The notes: generated by a model from the letters alone, not told the origin. A DNA stretch of 64,000 nucleotides from Ophiura sarsii (GCA_035610835.1 CM069443.1:63930480-63994479); one strand, 5' to 3'; positions 30,066-43,569 are shown, numbered from the stretch's first letter. A program made the numbers and translations.

Positions 30066-30874
30066 CAATTATTAAATCAATGTTATCTGCCGCTGCATAA
30101 TATGAAATATACATGAAGGTTTTTTTTGTTTTTTTAAAGTTACAAAATGGATCGACTGGTTTTTGATTGCTTTTAAAATTACATGTGATGCCAGTATCTC
30201 TTTTCTTGGACTGATCCTTATATAAGTGCAATCATCAAATGCAAATGGTTTTCATATCAATAGCATAATAACATAGTTTGTTTGAATCCTACCTTTTTCA
30301 ACGAGACTGGTTCAAAATCTGTCTTACGTTCCAAATTGTACAAGTCTAAGAAAACGTTCAGTCATAACTAATAAAATAGATATCGAACCTACCAAATCAA
30401 TCGGCCGAGTGCCCCAAACTAGCGTAGATATGCTCTAACTGCAGCGTAACTTACTAACTATGTAATTCTTAAAGCACAACTGGCGAGTAACACCAGAATA
30501 GTAACTAGCGAGGTAAATATCCACATTAATAAGCATCGTCCCCTTACAAAATTAATTAGCGCATATGCCAAGTGTTAACCTATGGTTTACTGTAAAATTC
30601 TGACGTGAATGGTCTTCCGTAATTTTTAAAATGTGTCGTCACTCGCTAGGTCATAGGTGAGTGTACATACAAAATCACGTTGAGTCGGCCTGCTTACACC
30701 GAACAAGAAAATACGCAATTTTGTTAGCCAAAAATGTCGCAGTTGTTTATCGCTTTTTCAAAAATAAGGACTATCATGACATTACAAACATATTTTGGAC
30801 GAGGGGCACATACAAATATTGCACTAAAAGGCAAAATTTTAATGACAAACACAAGCACCCGATGTTAACAAGTA

Positions 30875-31581
30875 CAGGGTGACCCAGAAAATGTTGAACC
30901 CAAAAATCACAAAATTAAAAAAAAAAATTAAAAATTAAAATAAATAAATATGGCATTCTGTTTTCAGCAGTTATGTTAACAATTTATTCAGCTTTCTGGA
31001 GAACTTTAGATCATGTAAATTGGCCTTGCCAAACTAAAGATACACTTGATTGTGTGACAGGGGGTGTTTTCGCCCTTTTGTAAAAGAGAAAAAAATGTCA
31101 CTTGGTTCATATATAAAACTTAATTCTGTTCTAAGTACGGTGAGTTCGTGAGTTTTAACTCACCGTAAAGTAATCTTTTGTTTTGATCTGTATTTATCAA
31201 ATTAACATTTTCAAATGAAGTCTAGGGGACTTCAGTTTTTGTTTTCAAAGTCGCTTATAAATTAATAATATTGATTTACATAATAAATGAATATTGATGA
31301 GATACTGTGCAGAAATGGTTTCAAACAGGCACTTGTTCTGCTCATGTAGCATGAAACAATTTTTTTTGCACTTCACTTACACTACAAAACAACACTTCTT
31401 ACAAAATTACACGTATTTTAAGTTTCGTGTGGCCTATTTTTATGATCTAAAATGTTTCAGAAAGTTAAATGTATGGTGCACATAGCTGGTGAAAGAGTTA
31501 TGCAATATTTTGTTATTTGAATGGTAAAAAAAAATATTGAATTTTGTGATTTTTGGGTTCAACATTTTCTGGGTCACCCTG
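30875..31581. mobile_element. Mariner-type MITE with TA target duplication
   Basis: A 707-bp element. The left end is TA|CAGGGTGACCCAGAAAATG. The right end is its inverse next to TA. The terminal repeats are about 42 bp. The related repeat at 60,300 keeps the uninterrupted TA site (ACAAGTAGTTCAATGG). No transposase is encoded. Confidence 0.85.
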
Positions 31582-31604
31582 TAGTTTAATGGTATATACA
31601 ATTA

Positions 31605-31695
31605 TAACACATCCCTTAACTGAAATACTTCCGTGGCGTGGATACCTTGTCCTTCTATTGTGAACCGCAGAACCCCTGGTTCGATCCCCACGCAC
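31605..31695 (+). repeat. tRNA-derived SINE segment
   Basis: An A-box-like TGGCGTGGATACC and a B box GGTTCGATCCCCAC within a hairpin. A related copy is at 60,350-60,430. The anticodon arm is not canonical, so it is read as a SINE rather than a tRNA gene. Confidence 0.5.
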
Positions 31696-32074
31696 GGTAC
31701 GATATGCTTTCTTATTTTTTTGTTCATCTACCCTTCCACTCACAATAATGTTGAAACTTTGGCTTTATCAGTTTTTAATTAATAAAACAATAATAAGTTT
31801 GATTATTTATTTATTTATTTAGTCATTATTTAAAATCCTTGGACAATTAGTACATTTTGAGTTGATGTAAATTTTGACTTAAAGTATTCACCAAATCGCA
31901 TGGATGGAGTTTCAAAAGTATAAAAATCTTTCAGCTTACAAAGGGGGTCACATTCTACGTCAAATAGACAGCCCCTGGTGCATGCAAGCGCAATTGGTTC
32001 TTCCTCACCAGCGAATCATCCTCTTCAATGTTCACAACAAATTTACGCTACTGCTAGAATCGACTGACTTGTGG

Positions 32075-33060
32075 CATTTATTGCCCATTTGGGATAGCCA
32101 CATTGGTTTCCTCTCTGTCAAGCAGCGACCTGATAACGCCCAACTTCTGGTTGTGGGGATGGTGTGAATTGAATTGCAAATACTGGTTGGTATGTGTTTT
32201 CTTTCTGCAGATGCAAAGTTTGGTACTGCCGTCAGGTTTGCGAATTATTAGGGTGTCGAGGAAAGGGATCTTGCCGTCCTGCACTTGCTCAAGTGTGAAC
32301 TTGACGGGGAACTTGATGTGCTCAGTAGGATCGATGGTATTTAGATGTGCTGTTAAATTCTTCATTTGGCCCTGCTTGATTATCTCTAGCACATCATCCA
32401 CGTAGCGTGTCCATAGTCTGGGTTTGCATGTGATAGGAGCTGTGGCGATGGCTTCTTGTTCCTGCCATTCCATGAATACATTTGCAGGCTAAAGGGCTGA
32501 GTGGACTAACCATCGCTACACCGGCGTTCTGAGCATATCGTATTTCACCTTTGAAACTGAAGTAAGTTGTTGTAATAACAAAATGAATGAGTTCCATCAG
32601 GTCGTCGACTGTGAGCCGGGTTCTTTTTTTTCAAATCTTTGTCTTTCTCCAGTCGTTTCCTGATGATGCTTAATGTGAGGTCGATCGTCATCCTCAACTG
32701 AGATGTCCGCTAAGTCATCAGCTAACTGTTTCGAGTTAAGGACGTGATGTACTGTTGTGCCCACTAGAGGTCCCAGAATATCTGCTATAGGATCTGGAGA
32801 CATTGTACGCGATCGATCCCATGTAGTCAACAATGGGTCTAAGCGGGTTGTTGTTCTTGTGTATTTTGGGGCTGCCGTAAATCCTGGGGACATTTTCCGC
32901 GGTTGAATACAAAAAATTCTTGTCTTCATGTGTTATTTGTTCCTCTTTTTCCAGTCTGGTGATGATGGCCACCAGTGTCTTTTTGTAGACAGGTGTAGGA
33001 TCCTTCTTGAGCTTGGTATAAGTGTTGGAGTCACTTTGGATAGCTTGGAGTCGTACTCAT
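32075..33060 (-). pseudogene. Penelope-like element reverse transcriptase, decayed
   Basis: The minus-strand translation, in several frames, shows NTYTKLKKDPTP, PRIYGSPKIHKNNNPLRPIV, then RYVDDVLEIIKQG (catalytic aspartates), IPFLDTLI and THTNQYLQFNSHHP. These are hallmark blocks of Penelope-like reverse transcriptases. At least two frameshifts separate the parts. No GIY-YIG endonuclease is seen beyond 32,075, so the element is truncated at the 3' side and dead. Confidence 0.85.
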
Positions 33061-33122
33061 CCTTGTCAAGAATAACTATTCTCACTACAAAAAGACAGTG
33101 AAGAGGTCAGATGTCAACTAGT

Positions 33123-33150
33123 CTGATGAAGTGCTCAGTGAGCATGAAAC
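33123..33150 (+). ncRNA. Hammerhead-ribozyme-like core near the Penelope relic
   Basis: CTGATGA, a five-pair hairpin TGCTC/GAGCA with loop AGT, then GAAAC: the conserved core order of a hammerhead ribozyme. Known: Penelope-like elements carry hammerheads in their terminal repeats. Against: stem I is not convincing, one extra A precedes stem II, and the motif is on the strand opposite to the reverse transcriptase. Confidence 0.3.
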
Positions 33151-33353
33151 GTTACGCGTACATTGTAAGTATAAGCTTATTATACTTTACACCTTGGATT
33201 TTTTAAAAAGAAAATATCAAACTTTCTACTATTTATTTGAACAATCCTGATGAATATTCTCCAAATTATAGCATACACGGTTACAAGATTTTAAAGAATA
33301 TATTGCTTTCTGTTATTGCTAACTAAAAGGTAAATTATAGTGGTTTAAGGGAC

Positions 33354-33578
33354 TGGCTCTATTGGCTGAGTCCAAGATTTAGATTTCCTTTAAAATTAAA
33401 ATATGATTTAGCCCTTAATTTGAATGTTGGTTATATGCCCCTTTGACCTAACATATCTCGGCAACCGAATGTCCGATTAAAATATTATTTTCAGTTGCAG
33501 AATGTTCAGACCAAGCACTTAAACATAATTATTTCCTTTTAAAGGAAATACAAATGTTTAACTCAGCCAATAGAGCCA
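33354..33578. mobile_element. Short MITE, TGGCTCTATTGGCTGAGT ends
   Basis: Inverted termini TGGCTCTATTGGCTGAGT continue into similar TTTCCTTTAAAA stretches, a terminal repeat of about 45 bp. It is 225 bp and non-coding. From 33,579 to 35,379 I see no gene. A CACCCTGTA end at about 34,965-34,975 marks the edge of another TA-type element. Confidence 0.65.
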
Positions 33579-35379
33579 CCATAACACTTTCCTCGCGGCT
33601 ATCGGTTTTACCATCTACAAAAACAGATTTATCAGAAACCTTTCCAAACTTTCAAGGCCTACCTCAACATGCTCAAGGATTACTTAACCAATACTAGGCA
33701 TGTATGTACTTAGTTCAATGCATTTTCCATTGTACTTCCAAAAAAATAGTAATGAAATTCGATAATGTTGACATTTTTGAAACATTTTGTGAACTTTTGG
33801 AATGTCGTCTGCAGACGCCTGCTGCATGGAAAGTGTTATGGTGAAGATTTATTTAAGCATAATTATCCGATAATTTTTGTGAATTTTCTTTTATATACCA
33901 GGGACCAATCTAGACTGTCTCCGTAACAGCCCCATCATAGTCGACCGCACTATCTTTTGTGCGCAAGCGTTGGCACGGCATCACGTCCGTGCGATATTAT
34001 TAAACGACTGAAAGATTTAGTCTAGGTACCTTTCACCAACTTCGGATCAAAACTGGGGGCCAAAATAAGATTCGAAAGGCTTCTTTAAAGACATTGTATG
34101 CTTACAGATTTGTGAAGATTTACAACCACTATTATGTGCGAGTGCGCAACCAGAAGGATTTCATTCACGGATTACGTAAAACTAGAGATTCCTGGTTACG
34201 CCGTGGCTTCAGCACAAGTCATGCTGTATAAGCCTTCTACAAACATACATTTCGAGCACAAATGAGAAATGTCTATTTTTGAGATAAACCTCAAATCTAA
34301 TTTATAAACAAACGAAGGTATATAAAAAAAGTGATATTTTCACTATATATAATTGAGTTATGTTCATTAACCCTCCTAGAAACATTTTAAATAAAATATT
34401 GTATTTCAGTGGTTTTTATACAGCGCGTGAAATCTACTATTTTCCCCATTGAGTGCACTAACATAATCAGCTGCCTCATTTCTAATAAACACCCCTGTAG
34501 GAAATGCATTTTCCTTGAGTGCTTCATTCTATGGGCATGCGCTTACCATATATGGTAGCCCTGACATTCAGCTACATCACCGTTCATGTACTATTTTAAA
34601 TTTATGTTCATATCTCCAGATTAGACTGTTTGAACAAATCCAAATATTTTGCTCAAAATACCTCATTTTTGGGGCACATTTTAAAAAGAGTAGATATTCT
34701 ATTGTGTACTACACATCCTGGAAATCTATTGGTATAATTGGATTTTCAAAACAGTGAGTGTAGCACACAAGCATTTAGACATTTATCGGGACATTTATGC
34801 ATAATTTGATACAAATCAATATTATTTGATAAGATATCGAACTGATTGCCAGTTTAAAATAAACATCGGCACAGGTATTCATCATACCAAATTTCATTAG
34901 TTTACTACCTACAAAACTCGAGATATTCAGTTACGCATATTTAATCCGTTCACAATTTGTTTGATTCACCCTGTACATGCAATCATAGCTTCCAGGAAAT
35001 CACCTGGGCATTTTCTATTCCTTTTGTCTTAATCCTAACCTGATGTAAAAATATGAAATAAAATACACTTCTGATTTTCGATCAGCTAATAAACATGTGT
35101 GGAGTGCGATGATTAATGCGGTTTTTTTAGTCATTTTGACTCAAAATGGCATTTCGTGGCAGGTTTTCGAATACTTTGGAGAATTTTGAAATTACCATAG
35201 CACCAGAACGCATTACTAGATTAACATGATCCTTGCACCATCAGATCTTTAAAATGACACATGTTTGGATGAATTCCAATATATTTGAAATCTTAGTGTG
35301 CTATTTCGAACCTCTCTTACTTGAATAGTTGCGCGATTTTACTACCCGCCACTGCTTTATTTATCTTCTGTTATTTTGG

Positions 35380-35480
35380 AGAAATACGAAGATGCCAAAC
35401 TCTTTGATCGATTGACAGTACTTGAAAAAGAATTCCCCGGTGCTGTTGTTCTCTTGGCAAAAACAGATAATCTTCCTGAG
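35380..35480 (+). pseudogene. Lone PhyH exon-3 relic on the plus strand
   Basis: 101 bp, the same length as PhyH exon 3, open and similar in protein: KYEDAKLFDRL, FPGAVVLLAK, NLPE, followed by a good donor gtaact. The acceptor has changed from TTAG to TTGG, and no neighbouring PhyH exon is found. It is probably a decayed or displaced third PhyH copy, inverted relative to genes A and B. Confidence 0.7.
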
Positions 35481-36092
35481 GTAACTATCAGCATTTGTTT
35501 CTGCATATTTTATACCTCCTCATTTAGGTTAAAGTATCAAGCGTATGTGTGAAATGTTGGAGAGCTTTCGATTTTGTCTAGTGAAGCATCTCTGTTTCTT
35601 CCTGATTTCATAAGGTATAAGAAAGCCAAGGATATCTATAGTTCTGGATACAATTAACAAAACGCCAGGACAAAACGTTGAAATGCAGCAAGGAGAATGA
35701 GGTTGAAATATTTGCATACCTTCTTACCTCTTACAGTATTGATGTTACTATAGTCGTCGTCAGAATACTTCAGCACTTTTTTCTGTGACAACTGTGTACC
35801 GCGTATACACGGAAGAGCGTTGTAGAACAATTTGTCTGGAAATCAGGTGGTTGTTTTTTTGCACCTACTAGTACGTTATACGTAAGTTTATCTAACTGCC
35901 ATCTGAAACCGTTTAATCTTAATTCGCCGTTTATGATGTAATATTTCACGATTTGGTTATTTCGATGACGATCACATCGATATTAGGCCCAAAAAAAAGT
36001 TTTCTTTTACCTGCGGAAGCTAAAAGTTTAGCCAACAAGAAGTTGAGAACACACAAAGAGTCGCACATATATGTTATAAACACTTAGTTTAA

Positions 36093-36437
36093 AGGTAGAT
36101 GTTCCGATTTTCAACTTGAAGTTTTCTATTCTACATGAAAGGTCATCCTTAAAAAAGTCGTGTTCCAAAGTTTGAGTTGCATAGCTCTAATGGTTCTTAT
36201 TTTAGACGCACAAGATGCTGTGAACTGTACCCATTGAGTAGTACACAAACTATATCGGTGGTTACTACCATTCGCGGTAATTCGACGTTATTTCATCGAT
36301 TTCTCCGTAATTATACCGATTTAGGCCGTCAAATTTCAGTATGATGATGAGAAAAATACGGGCTTTCATATGATATGAAAATCTCCGTATGTTTGAAATA
36401 ATTCTGTGTTACGAAAATGTGATCGGGTCATCTACCT
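36093..36437. mobile_element. TTAA MITE with exact empty site in C2
   Basis: A 345-bp element with ends AGGTAGATG and CATCTACCT between two TTAA. C2 keeps the uninterrupted AGTTTAATATTC near 42,755. A relative lies at 55,604-55,944, and an older one covers about 2,955-3,310. Non-coding, piggyBac-type target. Confidence 0.85.
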
Positions 36438-37260
36438 TTAATATTCAATGCTATTTAAACTGTTAAAAATCAAAACAAAAAAATCTAGGACAACATACAA
36501 AAAAATGGACTTATCAGCATCACTCCCGAGAACCAACTAGTGACTTTGATAAAATATGTAAGACATTATTATCTAAATATGTGCAAAGTGGTATGTTGGT
36601 TCTCGGTGTGGGGGGGGGGGGGGGGGGGGGAGCATCCATTTTCAACGTTTTCTACTAAAATGGGGTTTGTTTTCTTAACAGAATTGCCACTGAAGAAAAT
36701 TCAAGCTGCATACATCATTTTCATTTTAAATTAACCGGGGAAATCTATCAATTGAATGGAAGTTGCGGATACGAAACATTGATTTGTGGATTTTTGAATC
36801 TACTAAAATACAGTGCACGTTTTAATTTCATGCTTGCTGTTATTATCTCAAGATATCCATATCTTGAGATATGTAAAATATAACTTTCAAATTTGTAAAT
36901 ACATAAACATTTATCAATCTAACACAGAATACATTTGACACGGCGAAACAAGGTCCGTGGATGAGTCTTTGGGAGTTAGTTCATCATAAAAGACATACTG
37001 CCAGTCTGAAGCCAACTAAAGACACGTGGTCAAAAGCTTAGTGTACAGTAACCATGGTAACGTGTACAGAGACGTGGTGCGTGTGCCGCATCGAAATATT
37101 GATCGTGTGAATCGAGACGACAGGGATTAAATTGGAATCAAGGCTCTCGTTCCCTAATGTTTCGTCTATCACTCGAACATACATTGACCACGCGGCTCGG
37201 ATGAAGACAAAAGGACTAGAAAATGCCCAAGTGATTTCCTGGGAACTATGATTACACGTA

Positions 37261-38342
37261 CAGGGTGAATCAAAAGAAATATTGTGAACGGTTTGAAATG
37301 GCTCTTTGACCTTCAAGCGTGCATTGAACCATGACATTGTTGTAGTTTGTTTATTTATCTAGTTTATTCTCCAAAAATGAAAGTAATCGACTGAAATGTG
37401 ACATTTTTTGAAAACTGACCCCTTTTTAATCATTCCAATGGGATTTACACAGTTAACAAGGTTGAGACATTAAGGTGTAACTGTAGCATGACTAAATTGA
37501 GTGAAAATGGTGGCCATATCAATAGCGGGCTTCGTTAAAGAGAACTAATATTTTCATTTCAAATTGCACGGAAGCTTCATTTGATATGTTACAAAACGTT
37601 AGCAGAAAAAGCAATGGACTCGGAACAAGTGAAACTGTGAAGTATTTGTTTTCACAAGTGTGACTAACTTTTATACTAAAGTGCAATTGATCAAGAAACA
37701 AATGCCTTCCCAACATTAAATTTGTGCGATTTTTTGGAAATGCTTTGGTACATATTCACAACTATTAAATTATGCAATGAATGTGACCTCGTTTACTATG
37801 CCAGTATCATAATAAATGCATAGAGAGCGCTCACTCCATTTCATCATGCCACATTTCTTAAAGGTAAAGGTCCGCTCTGGCTAGTTCACCCAGGGTGACC
37901 ATTTGGTGACAGATGAAATAGAGTTAAGATGGAGAAATCTCAACCTTAAGATATTCCCAAAGGTTCTGGTTGATAAGGTAATTGGACCTAAGGGTTTAAA
38001 GCTGGCCCACCACTTTGGTAGTTCACCACCTAGACGTACTGGTCATACACCTGTTCACTTGATGACAGACTGTATAGAGTTAACATGGAGAAATTGTAAC
38101 CTTGTCAAATTCCCAAGAGATGGGCCATTGGAATGGTGAAAAAGAGGAATAGCTTACAAAACTTGTCACATTTTGCTTATTCTTCAGTCGATTATTTTTA
38201 TTTTCGGAAGATGAAATAGATTACAAAATATTACGCTCTATGAAAACAACACCAATGTTATGTTTCAATGCACTGCAGTAACTGCACACATCAACGTCAA
38301 ATGGAGTTTCAATCCGCGTACAATTTTGTTTGATTCACCCTG
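37261..38342. mobile_element. TA-flanked non-autonomous element (C1 copy)
   Basis: The ends are CAGGGTGAATCAAA and its inverse, each next to TA. It is about 1.08 kb. Short open frames inside are not recognisable proteins. It is duplicated with C2 at 43,570-44,643, so it is older than that duplication. Confidence 0.7.
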
Positions 38343-39694
38343 TATGTTGTAAGACCGATACAATGTTACATGAAATATTCTAAGATTAGTTAAAGATTGC
38401 AAACATATCTCAAAATAAATAAAACAATTAGCCTGTTTGTAACATCTATCACTGCACTGTATTATATTATTCATACACTTTTAAGTGGTAACGAACCAAT
38501 CAGAAAACAGGAAATCAAAAAACGAAGGAAGACATTTTTAAAAATGTCCAACATTGTGTTTTGCATCTGTATTTCAGGTGAGTAATGCGTACTCAGTACT
38601 GTGTTTTGATTTGTTGTTACATGTAGGCTCCCCATTATTACTGCGGTTGTGTTAAATTCGTCATGTTTTCCATCGTTTGAAATTTGAAATTATTTTTAAA
38701 AATCGAAATATAAACAAACATGTATATATTATGATATTGTGATAGAGTTACGTGATATCCATGGCCACGTTTTTTTGTCTCCCGAGAAATAAGAAAGACA
38801 ATCATCGTTGGAACGCAGGTGTCGATATGCTCACAATGGCACTCCCTCGTGGGATAATGGTATTTATTAATTACATACATTAATGTCTGATCGGGAATTC
38901 AAAACGTGTTCAAGGTTTACAGAAAGAAGACACGCCTGTTTCATGACATGTAGGCCAATTTGGTAACACGGTTCTTGCAATGAAGTGAATGTCATGCACC
39001 AACTCAATTGAATGTATAATAGGCTGGTGCGATTCTCTTGCTGCTGCTGGGAAATCGCCAGAGAGATGACCATGAGGTGTGAGAAAAATAAAATATTTGT
39101 ATGCAGCACAAACATTATTTTTGAATATTACTATACATATGTACTATCATTGTGTTCTACCTTCTGACTAGGCCATTATAGAGGATACTCTCGCAATCCA
39201 ATCAGATCCGTGTCAAGATTCCTAAAGTAGCTTCTGTGAACGCTTTACTTTTCTAAGATCCCGGGTCTAACATATAATATATAATTATGACAACCATTTC
39301 AGTCACTAAGTAATGAATTACAATCAAAACACTGATCAACTTTCATAAGTAAACCACATGCCTGCCATTGAGATAAATTTATTACAAATTCAATGCTTCT
39401 TTAGTGTTGTGTGTTTTATTGTGAGTCTTTCATATAGTGATCTTTTGGCGTCGTCGCATTATTAACGAAATGTTTTACTCGTATCAATTTTAATGATGAA
39501 TTTAAGTTTGTTTACGATCGCACACATTATAAATAAATAAACAGTGTTCCCGCAGCAACTGACATCATTTTCGTGGTATTTTTCGTCCGCCTGATTACGC
39601 TGGTTGCACTACCACTTGATCCTGTCATAGTAAATGATGGTGAAATTACCAAAATGTTGTTTTAGTAAAAGGTTTTCTGTCTATGAAAAGCGTC

Positions 39695-40920
39695 CTAGCA
39701 TGGATGTAATTTGCAACATAATGGAAATCGAAACTCACCCATGCAGTTAGCAAGAAGTACTGCTCGAATATAAATATGGTCACGCGTTATGAACTCGCCT
39801 CCCAATAGGGTGGTGCCGTTACATTTTTTTAGCTTCATGCTGTCATTTTCCTCAAATATTTTTAAAACCACAAAAGCTATCTCAACAAATTTGGTATCAT
39901 TTTAAAGCCCTAATGACAAGCTATCTGCCTGCTAAATGGCATTGGTATAGCTAATACAGAAAGGGAGATACAGCTGTTTGATGTTTGGGGACCAGGGGTG
40001 GTGCTGGAAGGGGTGTTTCTGGAAGGGGTGCTGCCTGTACAAACTCAATGGGGATAATCCCATGCTTTGTTCTTTTTACAATAACTAGTCATCCCCTAAT
40101 GTTAAAAACACAATTTTGGTCCCATTTCAAAGGATATTTAGTAGTCATTAAGTATGTGGTTCAATAGACTTGTCAACTATTATTAAAAACTAATTAATTA
40201 TGGATAAGACAATGATCATCAGCTTTCTTCCTATTCGCTACACAGTCAACATGAATAATCAGCCTCAATTTACCGGATTTATAAAAATGACTATAACAGA
40301 AAAAGTTTTCAACCTATGATAGCAAAAGTATACATTTTTGGAAAGCTTGTATTTAGAGGAATTCAGAAATGCAGTTTATATCAGGGAAGGGTTCATCCTT
40401 AAACAAATATTTCTGAAAATTCTAAAAATATATAAAATAGAAATTTGAGATATTCACTAGCCGGTATAATTACCATACCGACGTAGTAAGTTTGACAAAT
40501 ATATATCATCTAATGGGTAATTTCATGAGGAATTCAAATATGTAAACAAAATAATGATAGGGATAGGTATACAAAATATATGGATCTCAAATTAAAAATT
40601 AAAAAACTCTGATATTTTCCGAACATTTCCGATCATACCATTTTAGTTCTTGGTCGTACTATAATTTTAATGACATATTTGGTTTCCTCATGCAATTTCC
40701 CTTCAGAAAATGTATACTTTTACTACCTCAGGGGGGTATACAAGCAAATATAAATGTGTAAAGTTAAATTCATGTCGCGAAAGCCAAAATCCGTGTGTAA
40801 CGCGAAAGGAGGCGAGCTTAAAACACATGACCATACAACTAGGTAATCCTTGGCGTAGTAATTGATAACAATAGGTTTACTAGACCGAATTAATAGCGCT
40901 CCTAAGCGTGCAATTTATGT
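39695..40920. mobile_element. C1-specific insert containing inverted R1 repeat
   Basis: C2 lacks this 1.2 kb between TATGAAAAG and GAAGTATTTGATAG. It includes sequence inverse to 1,370-1,700 (GGAAATCGAAACTCACCCAT, AGGTTTACTAGACCG). No coding region. Confidence 0.6.
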
Positions 40921-41059
40921 CATGGAAGTATTTGATAGAACTTGAAAGCCATTTCACCGAGCGCGTGCTTGTCGTTGATTAGGCGATGAGTGCAGTCACA
41001 ACTATTGCCATCAATTATTTGATTGGATGTTAATTATCCTACTTCCTCGAGTGTTGTTA

Positions 41060-41329
41060 GGGACGCACCATTTGATTTTCAGGGGGGGGGGGGGGGGGGG
41101 GGGGGTAGGAAGTTGGGTTCGGGGGAGATTTTTTTTTTTTTGGCCGTTGCAAGGGGTGAATTTTTTTTTTTAATGTATCCATTCATATTGAGTTGGGTGG
41201 GGGTAGAATTTTTTATTTATTTTTTACTCATCAGGGGTTGAATTTTTTTTTTTGGCCTGCAAAGAGGGGGAATTTTTTTTCTCCGAAAACTTCCTACCCC
41301 CCCCCCCTGAAAATCTAATGGTGCGTCCC
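41060..41329. mobile_element. Harbinger-type MITE with poly-G core ends
   Basis: A 270-bp element beginning GGGACGCACCATTTGATTTT and ending with its inverse, flanked by TTA. C2 retains the single TTA (GTTGTTACTGCTG, about 47,798). It contains a poly-G run of about 23 and several poly-T runs. Confidence 0.8.
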
Positions 41330-41474
41330 TTACTGCTGATTCAGTGATTGGTCGGTGAACTGGTTATGCATCTCAGAAGTATTTGATTGGCGATTATATT
41401 ACTTGCTTGCTGCTGATAGGATGGTGAATATGTCAATTGGATCTTAGAAGCAAGTATTTGAATGGTGGTTAGGC

Positions 41475-41661
41475 CTATGCCACTTCCATGAGAGTGCTTG
41501 CCGCTGATTGGATGGTGAATGCAGCCACAGCCATTTGCTGTTTTACCAGTTCCCATTTCTTTGGATCTGGATTGTTATCGATGTCAAACATAGCGTCAAC
41601 GATGCCGGGAAATTTATCACTTGAATAGGCGTCTTTGCTACTGGGTGCGAATATTATGTAT
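41475..41661 (-). pseudogene. Orphan duplicate of the M28 peptidase terminal exon
   Basis: 187 bp, the same length as the gene's terminal exon, fully open: YIIFAPSSKDAYSSDKFPG onward to TLMEVA and a stop. The CCGCCCAG acceptor is retained. It lies 6.5 kb downstream of the gene's own last exon. It could act as an alternative last exon, but the simplest reading is a duplicated fragment. Confidence 0.75.
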
Positions 41662-41727
41662 CTGGGCGGGAAAAAAATTAATAATTTGCGTTAGATTACA
41701 ACTACGGGCCTTTCAATAGTACTGATA

Positions 41728-42235
<508 letters not shown>

Positions 42236-42291
42236 GAAGTTATTAATTCTTATTATCAAGATAAATAAACAAAAAAATGACATACTCTTAC

Positions 42292-42376
42292 CTTGTTAAA
42301 GGTCTATCTGGTAGTCCTAAAGGATCAACAAATGCACGCTCTAATTTCTGTAGTTGATCATTGAACTTTCTCACTG
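42292..42376 (-). pseudogene. Truncated duplicate of the penultimate peptidase exon
   Basis: It keeps [19 protein letters not shown] and the gtaag donor but is cut at the C1/C2 junction (TCTCACT|GAAATATTTGC), losing the first residues and the native acceptor. Confidence 0.8.
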
Positions 42377-43569
42377 AAATATTTGCATACCTTCTTACCT
42401 CTTACAGTATTGATGTTACTATAGTCGTCGTCAGAATACTTCAGCACTTTTTTCTGTGACAACTGTGTACCGCGTATACACGGAAGAGCGTTGTAGAACA
42501 ATTTATCTGGAAATCAGGTGGTGTTTTTTTTTGCACCTACTAGTACGTTATACGTAAGTTTATCTAACTGCCATCTGAAACCGTTTATCTTAATTCGCCG
42601 TTTATGATGTAATATTTCACGATTTGGTTATTTCGATGACGATCACATCGATATTAGGCCAAAAAAAGGTTTTCTTTTACCAGCGGAAGCTAAAAGTTCA
42701 GCCAACAAGAAGTTGAGATCACACAAAGAGTCGCACATATGTTATAAACACTTAGTTTAATATTCAATGCTATTTAAACTGTTAAAAATCAAAACAAAAA
42801 AATCTAGGACAACATAAAAAAATGGACTTATCAGCATCACTCCCGAGAACCAACTAGTGACTTTGATAAAATATGTAAGACATTATTATCTAAATATGTG
42901 CAAAGTGGCATGTTGGTTCTCGGTGTGGGGGTGGGGGAGCATCCATTTTCAACGTTTTCTACTAAAATGGGGTTTGTTTTCTTAACAGAATTGCCACTGA
43001 AGAAAATTCAAGCTGCATACATCATTTTCATTTTAAATTAACCGGGGAAATCTATCAATTGAATGGAAGTTGCGGATACGAAACATTGATTTGTGGATTT
43101 TTAAATCTACTAAAATACAGTGCACGTTTTAATTTCATGCTTGCTGTTATTATCTCAAGATATCCATATCTTGCGATATGTAAAATATAACTTTCAAATT
43201 TGTAAATACATGAACATTTATCAATCTAACACTGAATACATTTGACACGGCGAAACAAGGTCCGTGGATGAGTCGTTGGGAGTTAGTTCATCATTAAAAA
43301 GACATACTGCCAGTCTGAAGCCAACTAAAGACACGTGGTCAAAAGCTTAGTGTACAGTAACCATGGTAACGTGTACAGAGACGTGGTGCGTGTGCCGCAT
43401 CGAAATATTGATCGTGTGAATCGAGACGACAGGGATTAAATTGGAATCAAGGCTCTCGTTCCCTAATGTTTCGTCTATCACTCGAACATACATTGACCAC
43501 GCGGCTCGGATGAAGACAAAAGGACTAGAAAATGCCCAAGTGATTTCCTGGGAACTATGATTACACGTA

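Noticed and set aside
35730..35800. Possible minus-strand exon (KVLKYSDDDYSNINTV with gtaag donor), also at about 42,405-42,470
   Set aside because: One short frame with a plausible donor and CACAG acceptor, but I recognise no family and no partner exons. The second copy is explained by the C1/C2 duplication.
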